A stretch of 64,000 nt of DNA from Paenibacillus sp. LHD-38 (GTDB taxonomy: Bacteria > Bacillota > Bacilli > Paenibacillales > Paenibacillaceae): contig NZ_JAVIFU010000003.1 in the NCBI RefSeq assembly GCF_031157315.1, positions 124,001 through 188,000 on the forward strand, written 5' to 3'. Both the position numbers and the translations under genes were made by a program. The notes beneath the pieces were generated by a model. It worked only from the letters and a program-made list of their open reading frames with translations. It was not told where the DNA came from and did no database searches. Below are positions 43,192 through 52,384 of this stretch, piece by piece; within the stretch, counting starts at the first letter, position 1, and each line of letters begins with the position of its first letter.

Positions 43192-43234
43192 AAAAAGAAA
43201 GGGAATCAGCCATTACCGGGCTTGATTCCCTTTC
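43191..43234 (-). terminator. Terminator overlapping the DUF4129 stop codon
   Basis: GAAAGGGAATCA / TGATTCCCTTTC, 12-bp perfect stem that includes the stop at 43213, with A-run before it on the plus strand. Confidence 0.8.
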
Positions 43235-44565
43235 TTATCGAATTGCTGCTTAAAGGTATCAACCTGCTGCTCATCTGGCAGCTTGTCGCCGTAACGAACC
43301 TTCTCGTATTCGTCAATAAAGCTTTGCAAACTGCCTTGCTTTAGCGACCCGTCTTTCCACTTCGCCATATCATCCGCCGTTTCACGCGGTGTCAAATAAT
43401 CTTTAATAACATATCCCTGCTCGGAGCCGTTCCGCAGTAATCGAGTGTACAAATATCTGATTTTTTCAGCATTCGTCCGCAGGTCGCTCCATTCTTGCGC
43501 TGACGAGCGCTTCTTAGGAAACAGCTTCTTAAGCTGATTTCCCATCTGTTCACGCCAACTAGTTAATGACATTAAACTTTCGACTTCATCCGTAAATCCT
43601 GCTCCGCCGTTCCGATGATCTGCTCCTCGCTCCTGAAGCTTAGCTGCGATCAGCTTCCCCCATTGAAGCAGCTTTTTAGCAAGAAAATAAAGAAGAACGC
43701 ATACGACAACGATCAAAAGCACGATACCTATGATTTTTAGAATCTGCTCCAGCAGCAGCATCCACTCCGAAGGAGCTTTCGCTTCTCCGGCGGGCAGCTG
43801 GGGTTCAGCCGCATCTGGCAGCTCCTCTGCAGGTGGTTGTACTTCCTCTGGTTGGCTGAGCCAGATCATCAATCGTTCCACGATAGAATGAAAAAATCGC
43901 TCGATCATTTGCTGAATTTGACGAAACAATGCGATCACGCTGATAACAATAACAATGACAGCCATCATTATGCGATTTTGACGTTTAAAAGTATGCGTAG
44001 CGGATGTTTTCCCCGTGTCAACGGTCTCGCTGTTCAAATGCCGTTCATTTGCAAAGAAGAAAAATAAAATAACCGCAATAATGCCGCAAACGATTAAGAC
44101 TCCGTTATAATCAATTAACTTTTTAAACACCATCAGCTTTAAAGGCTGCATTGCAACATAAAGCATAACGCCGATTAGCATTTGGGTATTAGGAAAAGTA
44201 ACAGACCATCCCCGAGACTTTGCGGACATGCCTCTTGCAGCTGAAAGTGCAGCAATAAATGCACAAATTGCAATAATCCATATTGCCTCTATGCCAATCC
44301 CGGCACCAATCAATAGCACACTGTGCAATATTCCAAGCGCGGCGGCCTGAAGCAGTTTTACGCCTAATCGCATGCTCGCCCATTTCGCAATGACGAGTGA
44401 GCCTCCCCAGTAACAAAAAGGCAAGGTGGCAATCCATAACCAAATGGCTGACGAGGGCAGCAGGTAAACTGCAGCGATCAATAAGATTGGCAAATAAAAA
44501 AATAATTCAATGATCGCTTGTCCAAAATCTTTTAACGAACCGGATGGCTTCATCGGATTATTCAC
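43213..44565 (-). CDS. DUF4129-containing multi-span membrane protein
   Basis: 450 residues. Six to seven N-terminal spans (about 18-190), another at about 205, a Pro/Glu-rich loop (EEVQPPAEELPDAAEP), a further span (IIGIVLLIVVVCVLLYFLAK, about 290) and a cytosolic DUF4129 tail: AEKIRYLYTRLLRNGSEQGY, YLTPRETADDM and FIDEYEKVRYGDKLP. Together with MoxR and DUF58 proteins such proteins form an operon common in Bacilli, thought to assist assembly or activation of membrane proteins; some are fused to transglutaminase, absent here. Overlaps the DUF58 gene by four bases. Confidence 0.82.
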   Translation of the reverse strand: MNNPMKPSGSLKDFGQAIIELFFYLPILLIAAVYLLPSSAIWLWIATLPFCYWGGSLVIAKWASMRLGVKLLQAAALGILHSVLLIGAGIGIEAIWIIAICAFIAALSAARGMSAKSRGWSVTFPNTQMLIGVMLYVAMQPLKLMVFKKLIDYNGVLIVCGIIAVILFFFFANERHLNSETVDTGKTSATHTFKRQNRIMMAVIVIVISVIALFRQIQQMIERFFHSIVERLMIWLSQPEEVQPPAEELPDAAEPQLPAGEAKAPSEWMLLLEQILKIIGIVLLIVVVCVLLYFLAKKLLQWGKLIAAKLQERGADHRNGGAGFTDEVESLMSLTSWREQMGNQLKKLFPKKRSSAQEWSDLRTNAEKIRYLYTRLLRNGSEQGYVIKDYLTPRETADDMAKWKDGSLKQGSLQSFIDEYEKVRYGDKLPDEQQVDTFKQQFDKKGNQAR

Positions 44566-45704
44566 GCAATCACCTCTTCCCTGTTTGCGTTTGCCGAAGC
44601 TTGTCCGTCCTTGCCATGATTTGCTAAAGCTTTATCGGTCAGTGTCCATACCGCTACGGCATTGCCGTTATATCGAAGCTGATTAGCCTGCTGCTCTAAC
44701 TCATCGTTCCAATAGGATGTAATCATAAGAATATCTCTTTCGCTGAACCCGCTATGCGCTTCCCGTTCCAGCAAATGATGGAAAAGCTCCGTTCTTTCGA
44801 TTTCGAGCTTTGCCATCTCTTCGAATAAGCCGATCAAATGTTCATGACCCCCGCGCGGCTCAATATGAACGCTTTCTTTCATGCCGGCTGTGGGCATATT
44901 CGCAGCAAAACCAACCTCCATGCCCTGCTGGATTACAGCCTCTGCTGCTCCTGCCGCCCACTCGATCCCCCGTTCAATCAGCGCGAGATCCGTTACGCTT
45001 CGCCACATGCCTTCCGCATCATCCACGTTTAAATAAATCATCAGCCTGCGGTCTGCCGTAAAATCAAATTGATGGACTTGAAGATTTCCCGTCTTCGCTG
45101 TTGCCTTCCAATTAATTTGCTTAAAGGTGTCACCGGCTTGATAATTACGTACGCCTGCAATGACAAAGGGATCGTTGATAATCCAGCGTTTTACCGACTG
45201 ATCTCCTTGCCAGCTATGGTAAGGCAGCTCATGGATAGGCACCTCTGCAGGCTTAGGATAAACGAGAAGCTCGCCATGCAGTGCAATTTGCTCAGAGGCT
45301 TTGGATAAACCTAGCAAATCACCGCCTGTCAGTGTTACCGTTTGAAGCTTATACCAACCGCGCTTTGCGCATGTGATGCGATGAGTTCGCGTAATTTTCG
45401 TATAAGGTGCAAGGCTGAAGAAACTTTTGTGATTCTGATAAAGCTGCCCGCTGCTCACCGAAAAATTGTCCAGCTGCTGGAAGTGCAAATGCGTGGACAG
45501 CTGGGACTCTACTCTTAGCCATGGGACAGGCAGCCACTTTGCATTGGCCATTTCCTCCAATAACTCAACTTGATCACCGCTGTAGCATGTCTTTGAAGTG
45601 AAGCGGCGTTCATATTTGATGCGCCGCAGCACGAACCGCTGAAACACTCGGCTCTGCACGGACAAGATGGCAACAGCGGCAACGATAAACCAGAATAAAA
45701 TCAT
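44562..45704 (-). CDS. DUF58 domain protein
   Basis: 380 residues. An N-terminal span (ILFWFIVAAVAILSVQSRVF), then a beta-rich part and the DUF58 core: AGDTFKQINWKATAKTGNLQ (the RxxDWxxSAR-like motif), then LMIYLNVDDAEGMWRSVTDL, a von Willebrand A-like strand with D-x-x region, and DILMITSYWNDEL. Normally works with MoxR ATPases in a chaperone-like or signalling system at the membrane. Eleven bases after the MoxR gene; coupled to the DUF4129 gene. Confidence 0.88.
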   Translation of the reverse strand: MILFWFIVAAVAILSVQSRVFQRFVLRRIKYERRFTSKTCYSGDQVELLEEMANAKWLPVPWLRVESQLSTHLHFQQLDNFSVSSGQLYQNHKSFFSLAPYTKITRTHRITCAKRGWYKLQTVTLTGGDLLGLSKASEQIALHGELLVYPKPAEVPIHELPYHSWQGDQSVKRWIINDPFVIAGVRNYQAGDTFKQINWKATAKTGNLQVHQFDFTADRRLMIYLNVDDAEGMWRSVTDLALIERGIEWAAGAAEAVIQQGMEVGFAANMPTAGMKESVHIEPRGGHEHLIGLFEEMAKLEIERTELFHHLLEREAHSGFSERDILMITSYWNDELEQQANQLRYNGNAVAVWTLTDKALANHGKDGQASANANREEVIA

Positions 45705-45715
45705 CGCTCAGCCGC

Positions 45716-46675
45716 CTAATGGACCGAAACGCCGGCTTCAGCAGGCACGGCCGTTAAACGAATGATATCATCGATAATGGCATCCGACTGGTTAGCTGTA
45801 CGCTGCATGCCGCGAATAGCTAAACGATGCGCCAACACAGGCTTCGCCATCGCTTTAATATCATCTGGCGTAACAAAATCACGACCACGAAGGATCGCAT
45901 GAACCTGAGAAGCACGCAGCAGCGCTTGACTTCCCCGAGGGCTTACACCCACTGAAACCTCTTCACGCTTACGCGTCTGTTCAACGATTTGCAATAAATA
46001 ATGGAGAACATCGTCCGTTACCTTTACGGCTGTATAAGCTTGTTGTGCCTGCTGGATAACGTCGATTCCCGCAATAGGCTCAAGCTCGGATAAAGGATCA
46101 TGGGCTTTAAAACGCTTTAAGAGCTGCAAACCCTCTTCTGTAGTGGGATATCCCATTTTAATTTTAAATAGGAACCTATCAAGCTGTGCTTCAGGCAGTG
46201 GAAAGGTGCCTTGGTGCTCCACGGGATTTTGAGTGGCAATGACCATAAAGGGACGCGCCAGCTGCTTCGTTTCCCCATCGATGCTGATCTGGCGCTCTTC
46301 CATACATTCGAGTAGGCTGGACTGCGTGCGCGGAGTCGCACGATTGATCTCATCTGCAAGCAATAAATTCGTGAATAACGGACCCGCGCGGAATTCGAAC
46401 TCGCTTAACTTTTGATTATAGAAATGAATGCCGCTCAAATCGGAAGGCAGTAAATCCGGCGTAAATTGAATGCGTCTAAAAGTTAAATCAAGCGACTTAG
46501 AAAGTGATTTTGCAAGCAATGTCTTGCCTGTGCCAGGTACATCTTCTAACAGCACATGACCGGATGTAATAAGTCCGATAAGCAATAAATCGACGACTTC
46601 CTCTTTACCTACGATGACGCGGCCAATATTCGTTTTCACTTGCTCTGCTAACTGCTTGATTACTTGAAAAGACAT
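45716..46675 (-). CDS. MoxR-family AAA+ ATPase
   Basis: 319 residues. Walker A in LLEDVPGTGKTLLAKSLS (about 45), Walker B LLLADEINRATPRTQSSLLE, sensor 1 MVIATQNPVEHQGTFPLPEA, sensor 2 SPRGSQALLRASQVHAILRG. MoxR proteins act as chaperone-like motors for partner proteins with VWA domains. First gene of a MoxR-DUF58-DUF4129 operon, 15 bases downstream of the YdjC-like gene on the same strand. Confidence 0.93.
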   Translation of the reverse strand: MSFQVIKQLAEQVKTNIGRVIVGKEEVVDLLLIGLITSGHVLLEDVPGTGKTLLAKSLSKSLDLTFRRIQFTPDLLPSDLSGIHFYNQKLSEFEFRAGPLFTNLLLADEINRATPRTQSSLLECMEERQISIDGETKQLARPFMVIATQNPVEHQGTFPLPEAQLDRFLFKIKMGYPTTEEGLQLLKRFKAHDPLSELEPIAGIDVIQQAQQAYTAVKVTDDVLHYLLQIVEQTRKREEVSVGVSPRGSQALLRASQVHAILRGRDFVTPDDIKAMAKPVLAHRLAIRGMQRTANQSDAIIDDIIRLTAVPAEAGVSVH

Positions 46676-46690
46676 AAGTCAGCTCCTCTG

Positions 46691-47614
46691 TTAGGTTATA
46701 AATCCGGTTCGATCGCGCTGCAGCTTCTGAAGCTCGCGCCAACGGATCATACGTATGCCTTCTTCCTGTAAGATCTTCTTCATTTCCGGATCACGAAACA
46801 GCTCCATCTCCATCCCCCGTTTAAGCGGCTGCCCGTGAAAGGCATTTAGCTCATCCGTTACGAGAGAAGGATGGATGATGAGCTCAGTCACGCCCGGATG
46901 AAGACTTTTTAACAGCTGCTGCATGTTTGCTTTTAAAGATTGGAAGTCTTCTCCGTCCTGCAGCTGAAAAGGCAGTCCAACCAAATAATCCAAGATGACG
47001 ACTCCCATCGAATCGGCCAGCTGTGCCAGCTGCTTCGCTTGCTCGGCAAGCTCTGGAGGCGCGATTTGTCCATTTTCCCGGAGCAAATATCGCGGTAGAC
47101 GAAATGGCAAGCCGTAGGAAGCGCATACATCTAGAACAATGGGCAAGAAATGGCGACCTGTCGCTAATCCATATAAGCTTCCCATATGATTATCAGCATG
47201 AGAAGGCTTCATCCCCATCGCTATTGCCATTTCGATTTGAGCAATTAGCTCTTCTTTCACTTGGTCCGGATCGGCTTGCTGTTCAACGGTTTTGCTGTCC
47301 TTGGGGAAATAGTTTTCACTCGTTACCAAAGAATCTGTTTTTCCTTTACGATTGACCGGACCCCAGCGGTAAAGATCCCATTCGCTCGTAAACGTAAAGT
47401 GAACGCCTACGTCAATTTGCGGATGACGTGCGCTCCAAAGCGCAGCTTCCCGTGCCCAGCCGCAAGGCATCATTAATGTTGCCGAGCTGACCGTTTGCTC
47501 AAGCAAGAGCTGCTCGATGCCGGTATTAACAGAATGACATAATCCAAAATCGTCGGCGTTTATAAGAAGCAGCTTTTCTCCTTCATCGTATCCTAACGCT
47601 TTGGCTAAACTCAT
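46691..47614 (-). CDS. Carbohydrate deacetylase, YdjC/ChbG family
   Basis: 307 residues from ATG 47614 (GGGAGG ten bases upstream; its ATGA overlaps the stop of the preceding gene). LLLINADDFGLCHSVNTGIE gives the metal-binding D-D, GVHFTFTSEWDLYRWGPVN the His, and PSHADNHMGSLYG the H-x3-H motif. Family members deacetylate N-acetylated di- or oligosaccharides such as chitobiose. Coupled with a phosphotransferase gene, so a role on an amino-sugar or glycoside is possible. Confidence 0.88.
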   Translation of the reverse strand: MSLAKALGYDEGEKLLLINADDFGLCHSVNTGIEQLLLEQTVSSATLMMPCGWAREAALWSARHPQIDVGVHFTFTSEWDLYRWGPVNRKGKTDSLVTSENYFPKDSKTVEQQADPDQVKEELIAQIEMAIAMGMKPSHADNHMGSLYGLATGRHFLPIVLDVCASYGLPFRLPRYLLRENGQIAPPELAEQAKQLAQLADSMGVVILDYLVGLPFQLQDGEDFQSLKANMQQLLKSLHPGVTELIIHPSLVTDELNAFHGQPLKRGMEMELFRDPEMKKILQEEGIRMIRWRELQKLQRDRTGFIT

Positions 47615-48594
47615 ACCCACTCATCCTCCCAATGTTCGTTAATCCATTTGCAGCCAAATGCTGATTGATCGATAATTTCGCAAAGAACATCCTCATGATC
47701 AAGCTGATCCCTTAAGCGCACAGCGAAATGCAAGGCAACATCGAGCAATCTTAATTTCATTAATAAGGGCAATTTCTTTAGTTCCTGTTCCGTTAGCGGG
47801 TTCGTATCCTGAAAGCCTTTAAGCAAATGCCCCACTTTTTCATGCAATGCGTCGTTATTAGGCTTTATTAAATCTACAGCAATAACCGCAAGCTCCATAG
47901 CTCTTACATCCATTGTCGCGAATTCAAAATCAAGCACGCCAATGATCCGATCATCCTGTGACACCGTATTATTGAAAACAAGATCCCCATGAATCCATTG
48001 CTTCGGCCATTGCTCGAGCTCCGCGCATCCTTCTATTAATCTTTGACGCTCCTCTTGAAGTGCCAAGAAACTGGCCTTCCTAGCGGAAAGCGCCTCGGAA
48101 TGGTCGGCCATTGCCAAGAATGTATTTCCATTCATAGACGCGTACGTCTCCTCTAGCATGTAGTATGGACTATATTGCGCCTTGCGATCGGGCCGGATCA
48201 AAGCTAATGCCCGAGTTAGTTTCGCTGCTGTAGCGCCTAATGCGTAAACATGAGCAGGTTTGGACGAGGTAGGACGCTCGCCGTCTATATAATGAAATAA
48301 TGAAGACAGCTTGCCGTCACTCGCAATGGTTATCGTATCTCCCCGTTTATTTTGAACGGGAATCGGAATTCGAAAGGGAAGCTCCTCCTGCAGAAGAGCG
48401 GCTAGAATCTCCTGCTCAAGCCTTACAATCTCGGTATCCTTGTGGTTATTGTAAATGCGCAGGACAAACCGTTTATCGCCCGAGGAAATAATCCGGGTCG
48501 TATTATTCATCCCGCTTTCCAGATTCTCGATGAGACATGGACCAGGAAATTCATATTCATTTAAATAGGATGAAAAATCTATGCTGACAGTCAA
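47611..48594 (-). CDS. Aminoglycoside-phosphotransferase-like kinase (APH/ThrB2 fold)
   Basis: 327 residues. Protein-kinase-like fold: glycine loop region ESGMNNTTRII, Lys-bearing FVLRIYNN, Brenner's motif WIHGDLVFNNTVSQDD (catalytic Asp and Asn) and the metal motif GVLDFEFATMDVRAM. Relatives phosphorylate small hydroxylated molecules such as homoserine, choline or antibiotics; the substrate is open. It sits between the MOSC gene (five bases upstream) and the YdjC-like gene (overlapping), forming one operon. Confidence 0.85.
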   Translation of the reverse strand: MTVSIDFSSYLNEYEFPGPCLIENLESGMNNTTRIISSGDKRFVLRIYNNHKDTEIVRLEQEILAALLQEELPFRIPIPVQNKRGDTITIASDGKLSSLFHYIDGERPTSSKPAHVYALGATAAKLTRALALIRPDRKAQYSPYYMLEETYASMNGNTFLAMADHSEALSARKASFLALQEERQRLIEGCAELEQWPKQWIHGDLVFNNTVSQDDRIIGVLDFEFATMDVRAMELAVIAVDLIKPNNDALHEKVGHLLKGFQDTNPLTEQELKKLPLLMKLRLLDVALHFAVRLRDQLDHEDVLCEIIDQSAFGCKWINEHWEDEWV

Positions 48595-48599
48595 ACCGT

Positions 48600-49280
48600 T
48601 TATCCTCCTTGATTATCCTTGAGCAACCTTGTCAGTCGACCGCCAAGCTGTTCCTGCCAGCTCGACGCCAACTCCTTAACCTCCAGCAATGCTCGGATGC
48701 CGTCAAGATCTTCTTTGTCTTGATACATGATGCGGTTGGCTTCAGATATGGTTTTGCGTGCAGGATGCATATGCGTAACTGCAAACTTTGATCCTGCCGC
48801 GATGCTGCCTTCTTTGATGACACGGAAATAAAAACCCGTATAACCTTTCTTCTGGACATGAACCGGCAAGTCCGGAAGGTTATGTCTTAATCCGAGCTTA
48901 AAGCAAGGCTGCCTTGGTTGACTGACCTGAAGGATGACCTCACCGCATTGAATGATGTCGCCAATACATAAATCATCCTCTGTCCAATCGGACAAAGTGA
49001 AATTTTCTCCAAACGCGCCATAATCAAATGAACGACCAAGCTGTTCCCGCCAGTAAGGATACCTTTGTTCGAAATAAACACACACGGCCTTATCCGGACC
49101 GCCATGATTAACCGTGTCTCCTTGGCCATCGCCTTGAAGCCCTGTTAGGGTTAGTTGATGCGATACGGATGAAGGTTTTTTGAAAATGCCGGATAATATT
49201 TCCTTAGAGCCGTGTGCGATGGCTGCCGGCTCGCCAACGTTAAGCGAAATGAGTCTGGCTCTCACCGTGAGTTGCGTCAT
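48600..49280 (-). CDS. MOSC-domain protein (YiiM-like)
   Basis: 226 residues. LISLNVGEPAAIAHGSKEIL at the start, GDGQGDTVNHGGPDKAVCVY with the H-G-G-x-D/x-K-A motif, FGENFTLSDWTEDDLCIGDI and VSQPRQPCFKLGLRH with the conserved Cys that binds the molybdenum cofactor sulfur in MOSC proteins, then a 3-alpha C-terminal domain. YiiM-type proteins are linked with Moco-dependent N-hydroxylated compound reduction. First gene of the MOSC-kinase-deacetylase unit. Confidence 0.88.
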   Translation of the reverse strand: MTQLTVRARLISLNVGEPAAIAHGSKEILSGIFKKPSSVSHQLTLTGLQGDGQGDTVNHGGPDKAVCVYFEQRYPYWREQLGRSFDYGAFGENFTLSDWTEDDLCIGDIIQCGEVILQVSQPRQPCFKLGLRHNLPDLPVHVQKKGYTGFYFRVIKEGSIAAGSKFAVTHMHPARKTISEANRIMYQDKEDLDGIRALLEVKELASSWQEQLGGRLTRLLKDNQGG

Positions 49281-49699
49281 TCTCCTCTTTCCTCCTAAGC
49301 GATTTTCTTATCAAACTATTATAGTCTTCACAGGGAGATGTTGGCAAAGAGATATAACCACATTAATTATTAATCTCATTAATCAATAACCGAAAACGCT
49401 TTCGACAACTTCTCCACGCCAAACGCTTCACGCTGTCGAAAAGCTCTCTTTTATGTAGCTTATTGCGTTTCCCCGGGAAATGTTTTTGCAATTGTCCGAA
49501 TATTTCCTACAATTTATTCTCTTTATTTCCCGCGTTCATTTCCGGATATCACTGCTACGAAAACTTGTTTCCATGCGGTTAACCTCCTTTGGTTATCGAA
49601 TGCTCCTTCTCTGCATGCTTGCAAAATAAATAACGATATCGAAGTTCGATAATCAAAACGGAGATCAAAATAGTCTGCAGCACGCTACTTGTACATAAG
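49281..49699. other. Gap without recognisable gene
   Basis: About 420 bases between the MOSC gene and the receiver-gene terminator. A good SD (AGGAGG, minus strand near 49585) leads only to a six-codon frame. No tRNA, long hairpin or family-like frame was seen. Confidence 0.5.
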
Positions 49700-49729
49700 A
49701 AAAAACCTTCCATCGAATACGATGGAAGG
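49700..49729 (-). terminator. Terminator of the Spo0F-like receiver gene
   Basis: CCTTCCATCG / CGATGGAAGG stem, AATA loop, T-run on the minus strand. Confidence 0.9.
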
Positions 49730-49751
49730 CGATCGGTATTAATCCAAAATT

Positions 49752-50357
49752 CTATTCATCAGCTTGTGAGTGATGGTTATTGATAATACGCATAATTTCC
49801 ACTCGCAGTTCAATGATATCAAAAGGTTTCGTAAAGCAGTGACTAATTCCTAAAGTTAAAGCATCTTCCATCTTTTCAGGTGCAGCATACGCGGTAAGCA
49901 AAACGACCGGAACGTCAACCGTGAGCGATCTTATCTCCCTTAAAATTTCAATGCCATCCATATCTGGCAGTTTCAAATCCAGCAAAATACAATCGAGCAC
50001 TTGGTTCCTGCATATTTCTAATGCGGCGTCGCCATTAGCTGCTTCAAAAACAACCATTCCCTGCGCAATAAATAATTCCGACAACATCATCCGAATCGCA
50101 TACTGGTCATCCACGATTAATAGATTATGTTTTTTGAAAGACGGTGCTTTTTGCTCATTTCCATGAAAACCACTGGATTCCATGCCTGCACGGGCTGTTA
50201 TTGAATGGATCGACTGTGATGAAATTGCAACGGAAGGCTGAATGTCGGGAATTTTCTTCAAGATGCCCTGCTCCTTTTCTAATTTACGGGGATGGTAAAA
50301 GACAAACGATAAAACAACAATCAATACTGCTGCGAAAAGGATGAAAAAATACGTCAA
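49752..50357 (-). CDS. Membrane-anchored single-domain response regulator, Spo0F-like
   Basis: 201 residues. N-terminal span FFILFAAVLIVVLSFVFYHP (about 4-23), a linker of some 50 residues, then a receiver (about 78-195) closely resembling Spo0F: LLIVDDQYAIRMMLSELF, AANGDAALE, phospho-Asp in ILLDLKLPDMDGIEIL, Thr in VVLLTAYAAPEKM and Lys in CFTKPFDIIELR. No output domain. True Spo0F is soluble and 120-124 residues; here the same domain is tethered to the membrane. A feed into the sporulation phosphorelay is possible but not shown. Confidence 0.85.
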   Translation of the reverse strand: MTYFFILFAAVLIVVLSFVFYHPRKLEKEQGILKKIPDIQPSVAISSQSIHSITARAGMESSGFHGNEQKAPSFKKHNLLIVDDQYAIRMMLSELFIAQGMVVFEAANGDAALEICRNQVLDCILLDLKLPDMDGIEILREIRSLTVDVPVVLLTAYAAPEKMEDALTLGISHCFTKPFDIIELRVEIMRIINNHHSQADE

Positions 50358-50420
50358 TTCATGGTCTCCTTGAAAGCCTTGCGTCTGTTATGCAGCTTAG
50401 CAAAATATGCTTATAAAGCA

Positions 50421-51032
50421 TCAATCGTTAACAAGCATCGCTCCCAGAGGACCGTCCTCATTAATGATATCTTGAAGCTCGTAGACAGAGATCGGAAAAT
50501 ACACAAAACCAAAGACATAAGCTGCCAGCTCATAAAGCTGAAAGTAAACAACGAGCGAACGATCGGCCACATAATAGTCTTGGTCTGGCCGGATCTCTTT
50601 GAAAGGCTCTAGCGTATCAATATTTCTTGCCTTGATTTGTGCGCTTACAATTGCGCTTATTCGACCCACATAGTCCGTACCCGGTTTAAAGAGTTGTGCG
50701 AGCGTATACGTTTGGCCGGTCGACTGTTTAAAGGTCAGCGATTCCTGCAGGGTCAAGCCATGAGCCCCGCCCGTAAAAGCATAATTGAACAATGATAAAC
50801 TAAGGTAGTCCTTTTGATTGTTCTTTTGTTCAAAATAACCAATCATTTGTGCCCTCGGATCGTCTAAGGAGCCTTGATTGTGAACCAATTGCTGTACGGT
50901 TTGGTGAATCGTGTGGTTTATTTTGTTATCCGCGGCTTCGCTTTTCCCTCCGCTTATATACGGCAATGACAAATCTGCCTTTGGAAAATGAGTCTTGGCA
51001 GTTTGTACGACGACTGGAGATTGAAATGGCAT
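50421..51032 (-). CDS. DUF3298 (RsiV/PdaC-like) domain protein
   Basis: 203 residues without a signal peptide. The N-terminal part reads like DUF4163 (FPKADLSLPYISGGKSEAAD), then YLSLSLFNYAFTGGAHGLTL (the conserved GGAHG) and GQTYTLAQLFKPGTDYVGRI, FKEIRPDQDYYVADRSLVVY, YELAAYVFGFVYFPI of DUF3298. Exported relatives sense lysozyme (RsiV) or deacetylate peptidoglycan. Lack of an export signal is unusual. It follows the GNAT gene by 15 bases. Confidence 0.8.
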   Translation of the reverse strand: MPFQSPVVVQTAKTHFPKADLSLPYISGGKSEAADNKINHTIHQTVQQLVHNQGSLDDPRAQMIGYFEQKNNQKDYLSLSLFNYAFTGGAHGLTLQESLTFKQSTGQTYTLAQLFKPGTDYVGRISAIVSAQIKARNIDTLEPFKEIRPDQDYYVADRSLVVYFQLYELAAYVFGFVYFPISVYELQDIINEDGPLGAMLVND

Positions 51033-51047
51033 GTTGAAGACACCTTC

Positions 51048-51560
51048 CTATTCGGTAAGATGCTCAATTGTATGCAGCGAACGGCTCATCTCATACCAGG
51101 TTATTCCGCCATGCTTCGAGGCAGAAATGCCTCGAAGCTCAAACTGCTCAGCTTCATAAAACGGGATTAGATGCTCCTCGCACATTAAAATAACATTTTC
51201 GATGTCGGAAGCCTCACATTGTGCAATAAGCTTGCGAAGCAGTAACGCTCCGATCCCATTCCTGCGATGCTCTTCGTCTACTGCCACCGTTAGGACACAA
51301 AAATTCATTCCATTTAGAATACTCGTTTGATTCCCTTTCATCTCATCTCCGCATGCAGATTGAGACGTTCGAATGCCGTTTGTGATACCCACTAATTGCC
51401 GGCCAATCCATGCTGACAAGAAAAAAGGGCGATAATTAGCATATCGATATTGAAAGCCAGCCCAGGTTGCTGCTGCTTCAGGGGAATAACAGCGCTGCTC
51501 AAGCGCGATAGCTGCTTCAAGCTCGTCTTCTGCGATGATGCGGAGTTCGATTTCACTCAC
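51048..51560 (-). CDS. GNAT-family N-acetyltransferase
   Basis: 170 residues. ELRIIAEDELEAAIALEQRC at the start, FCVLTVAVDEEHRRNGIGAL and LLRKLIAQCEASDIENVILM form the acetyl-CoA site (R-R-x-G-I-G), FYEAEQFELRGISASKHGG near the end. Substrate unknown. Its start overlaps the end of the ABC ATPase gene by four bases, so both are translated together. Confidence 0.87.
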   Translation of the reverse strand: MSEIELRIIAEDELEAAIALEQRCYSPEAAATWAGFQYRYANYRPFFLSAWIGRQLVGITNGIRTSQSACGDEMKGNQTSILNGMNFCVLTVAVDEEHRRNGIGALLLRKLIAQCEASDIENVILMCEEHLIPFYEAEQFELRGISASKHGGITWYEMSRSLHTIEHLTE

Positions 51561-52282
51561 AGCAGTGCCTTCTCGCGTTCTGTGAGTCTTCTGCCGCTGA
51601 CATCAAGTACAAGCTTGCCGTTTTTTAAGCCGAGTATGCGATCCGCGAAACGTTCCGCCCAATCGCCTTGGTGCATGACCGCAATGACGATTACGCCCTG
51701 CTCTTTGCACAGCGCTTTCAAATCACTCAGAACTTGATCGGCCGTATGAGGATCGAGACCGGAAACCGGCTCGTCAGCAGCAATTACCTTCGCACCATGC
51801 ACAAGAGCTCTAGCTATTGCCATTCGCTGCCGTTCCCCGCCGCTTAACGTACTGGCCTTCTGATGAGCTTTCTCGAGCAGCCCGCGCTTCTCTATCATAT
51901 CCATGGCGCCCATGTAATCATCGTTCCGAACCATACCGGTCCATCTGCGCCATGCAGGCGTTTGCGAGACGGAACCAATGATCACATTTTTGAGACCCGT
52001 CTTATTCGGAAATAGAAAAGGCTTTTCCTCCACGTAAGCAACCTCTTGCTTCACTTTTAGCTTGCCGGATATACCCTGCTTAAAAATATCCTTGCCATCA
52101 AATTGATAGGAACCCTCACTCCATTTCTCTTGCAGCGCGAGACAACGAAGAAGGGTAGACTTTCCGCTTCCGCTATCTCCTTTTATCGCAATAAAATCTC
52201 CGGGATAGGCCTCAAAGCTAATATCATCGAGCACCTTCGGCCCGCCGGGAATACGTCTGGATAGGTTCTTTATTCTGATCAT
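51557..52282 (-). CDS. ABC transporter ATPase (phosphonate/PhnC-like), orphan
   Basis: 241 residues from ATG 52282 (GGAG eight bases upstream). Walker A IAIKGDSGSGKSTLLRCLAL, signature ASTLSGGERQRMAIARAL, Walker B KVIAADEPVSGLDPHTADQV, switch His in VIAVMHQGDWAERFADRI. Sequence style is nearest to phosphate/phosphonate importers, but no permease or binding-protein gene is adjacent; it pairs with a GNAT gene instead. It is divergent from the SOS-boxed small gene. Confidence 0.85.
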   Translation of the reverse strand: MIRIKNLSRRIPGGPKVLDDISFEAYPGDFIAIKGDSGSGKSTLLRCLALQEKWSEGSYQFDGKDIFKQGISGKLKVKQEVAYVEEKPFLFPNKTGLKNVIIGSVSQTPAWRRWTGMVRNDDYMGAMDMIEKRGLLEKAHQKASTLSGGERQRMAIARALVHGAKVIAADEPVSGLDPHTADQVLSDLKALCKEQGVIVIAVMHQGDWAERFADRILGLKNGKLVLDVSGRRLTEREKALL

Positions 52283-52356
52283 TTTCCGCGCTCCTTCTGT
52301 TTGCAGCAACTGCTTCTATGAATCTAGTTTACGTTAAACAAAAAACAGTTTCCATA

Positions 52357-52370
52357 CGAACAAATGTTTG
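52357..52370. promoter_or_regulatory. LexA (DinR) box 1
   Basis: CGAACAAATGTTTG fits the Bacillus consensus CGAAC-R-N-R-Y-GTTYG at every position. It lies directly before the TATAAT box (52372-52377). Confidence 0.8.
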
Positions 52371-52371
52371 G

Positions 52372-52377
52372 TATAAT
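52372..52377 (+). promoter_or_regulatory. -10 element of the 74-residue protein gene
   Basis: TATAAT, with TTTCCA (52349-52354) as a weak -35 at 17 bases. The promoter is bracketed by two LexA boxes. Confidence 0.65.
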
Positions 52378-52384
52378 AAAAACA

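Noticed and set aside
49536..49590. Leader peptide behind an AGGAGG site in the gap upstream of the receiver-gene terminator
   Set aside because: Careful reading gives a stop after six codons, with no following gene on that strand within reach.
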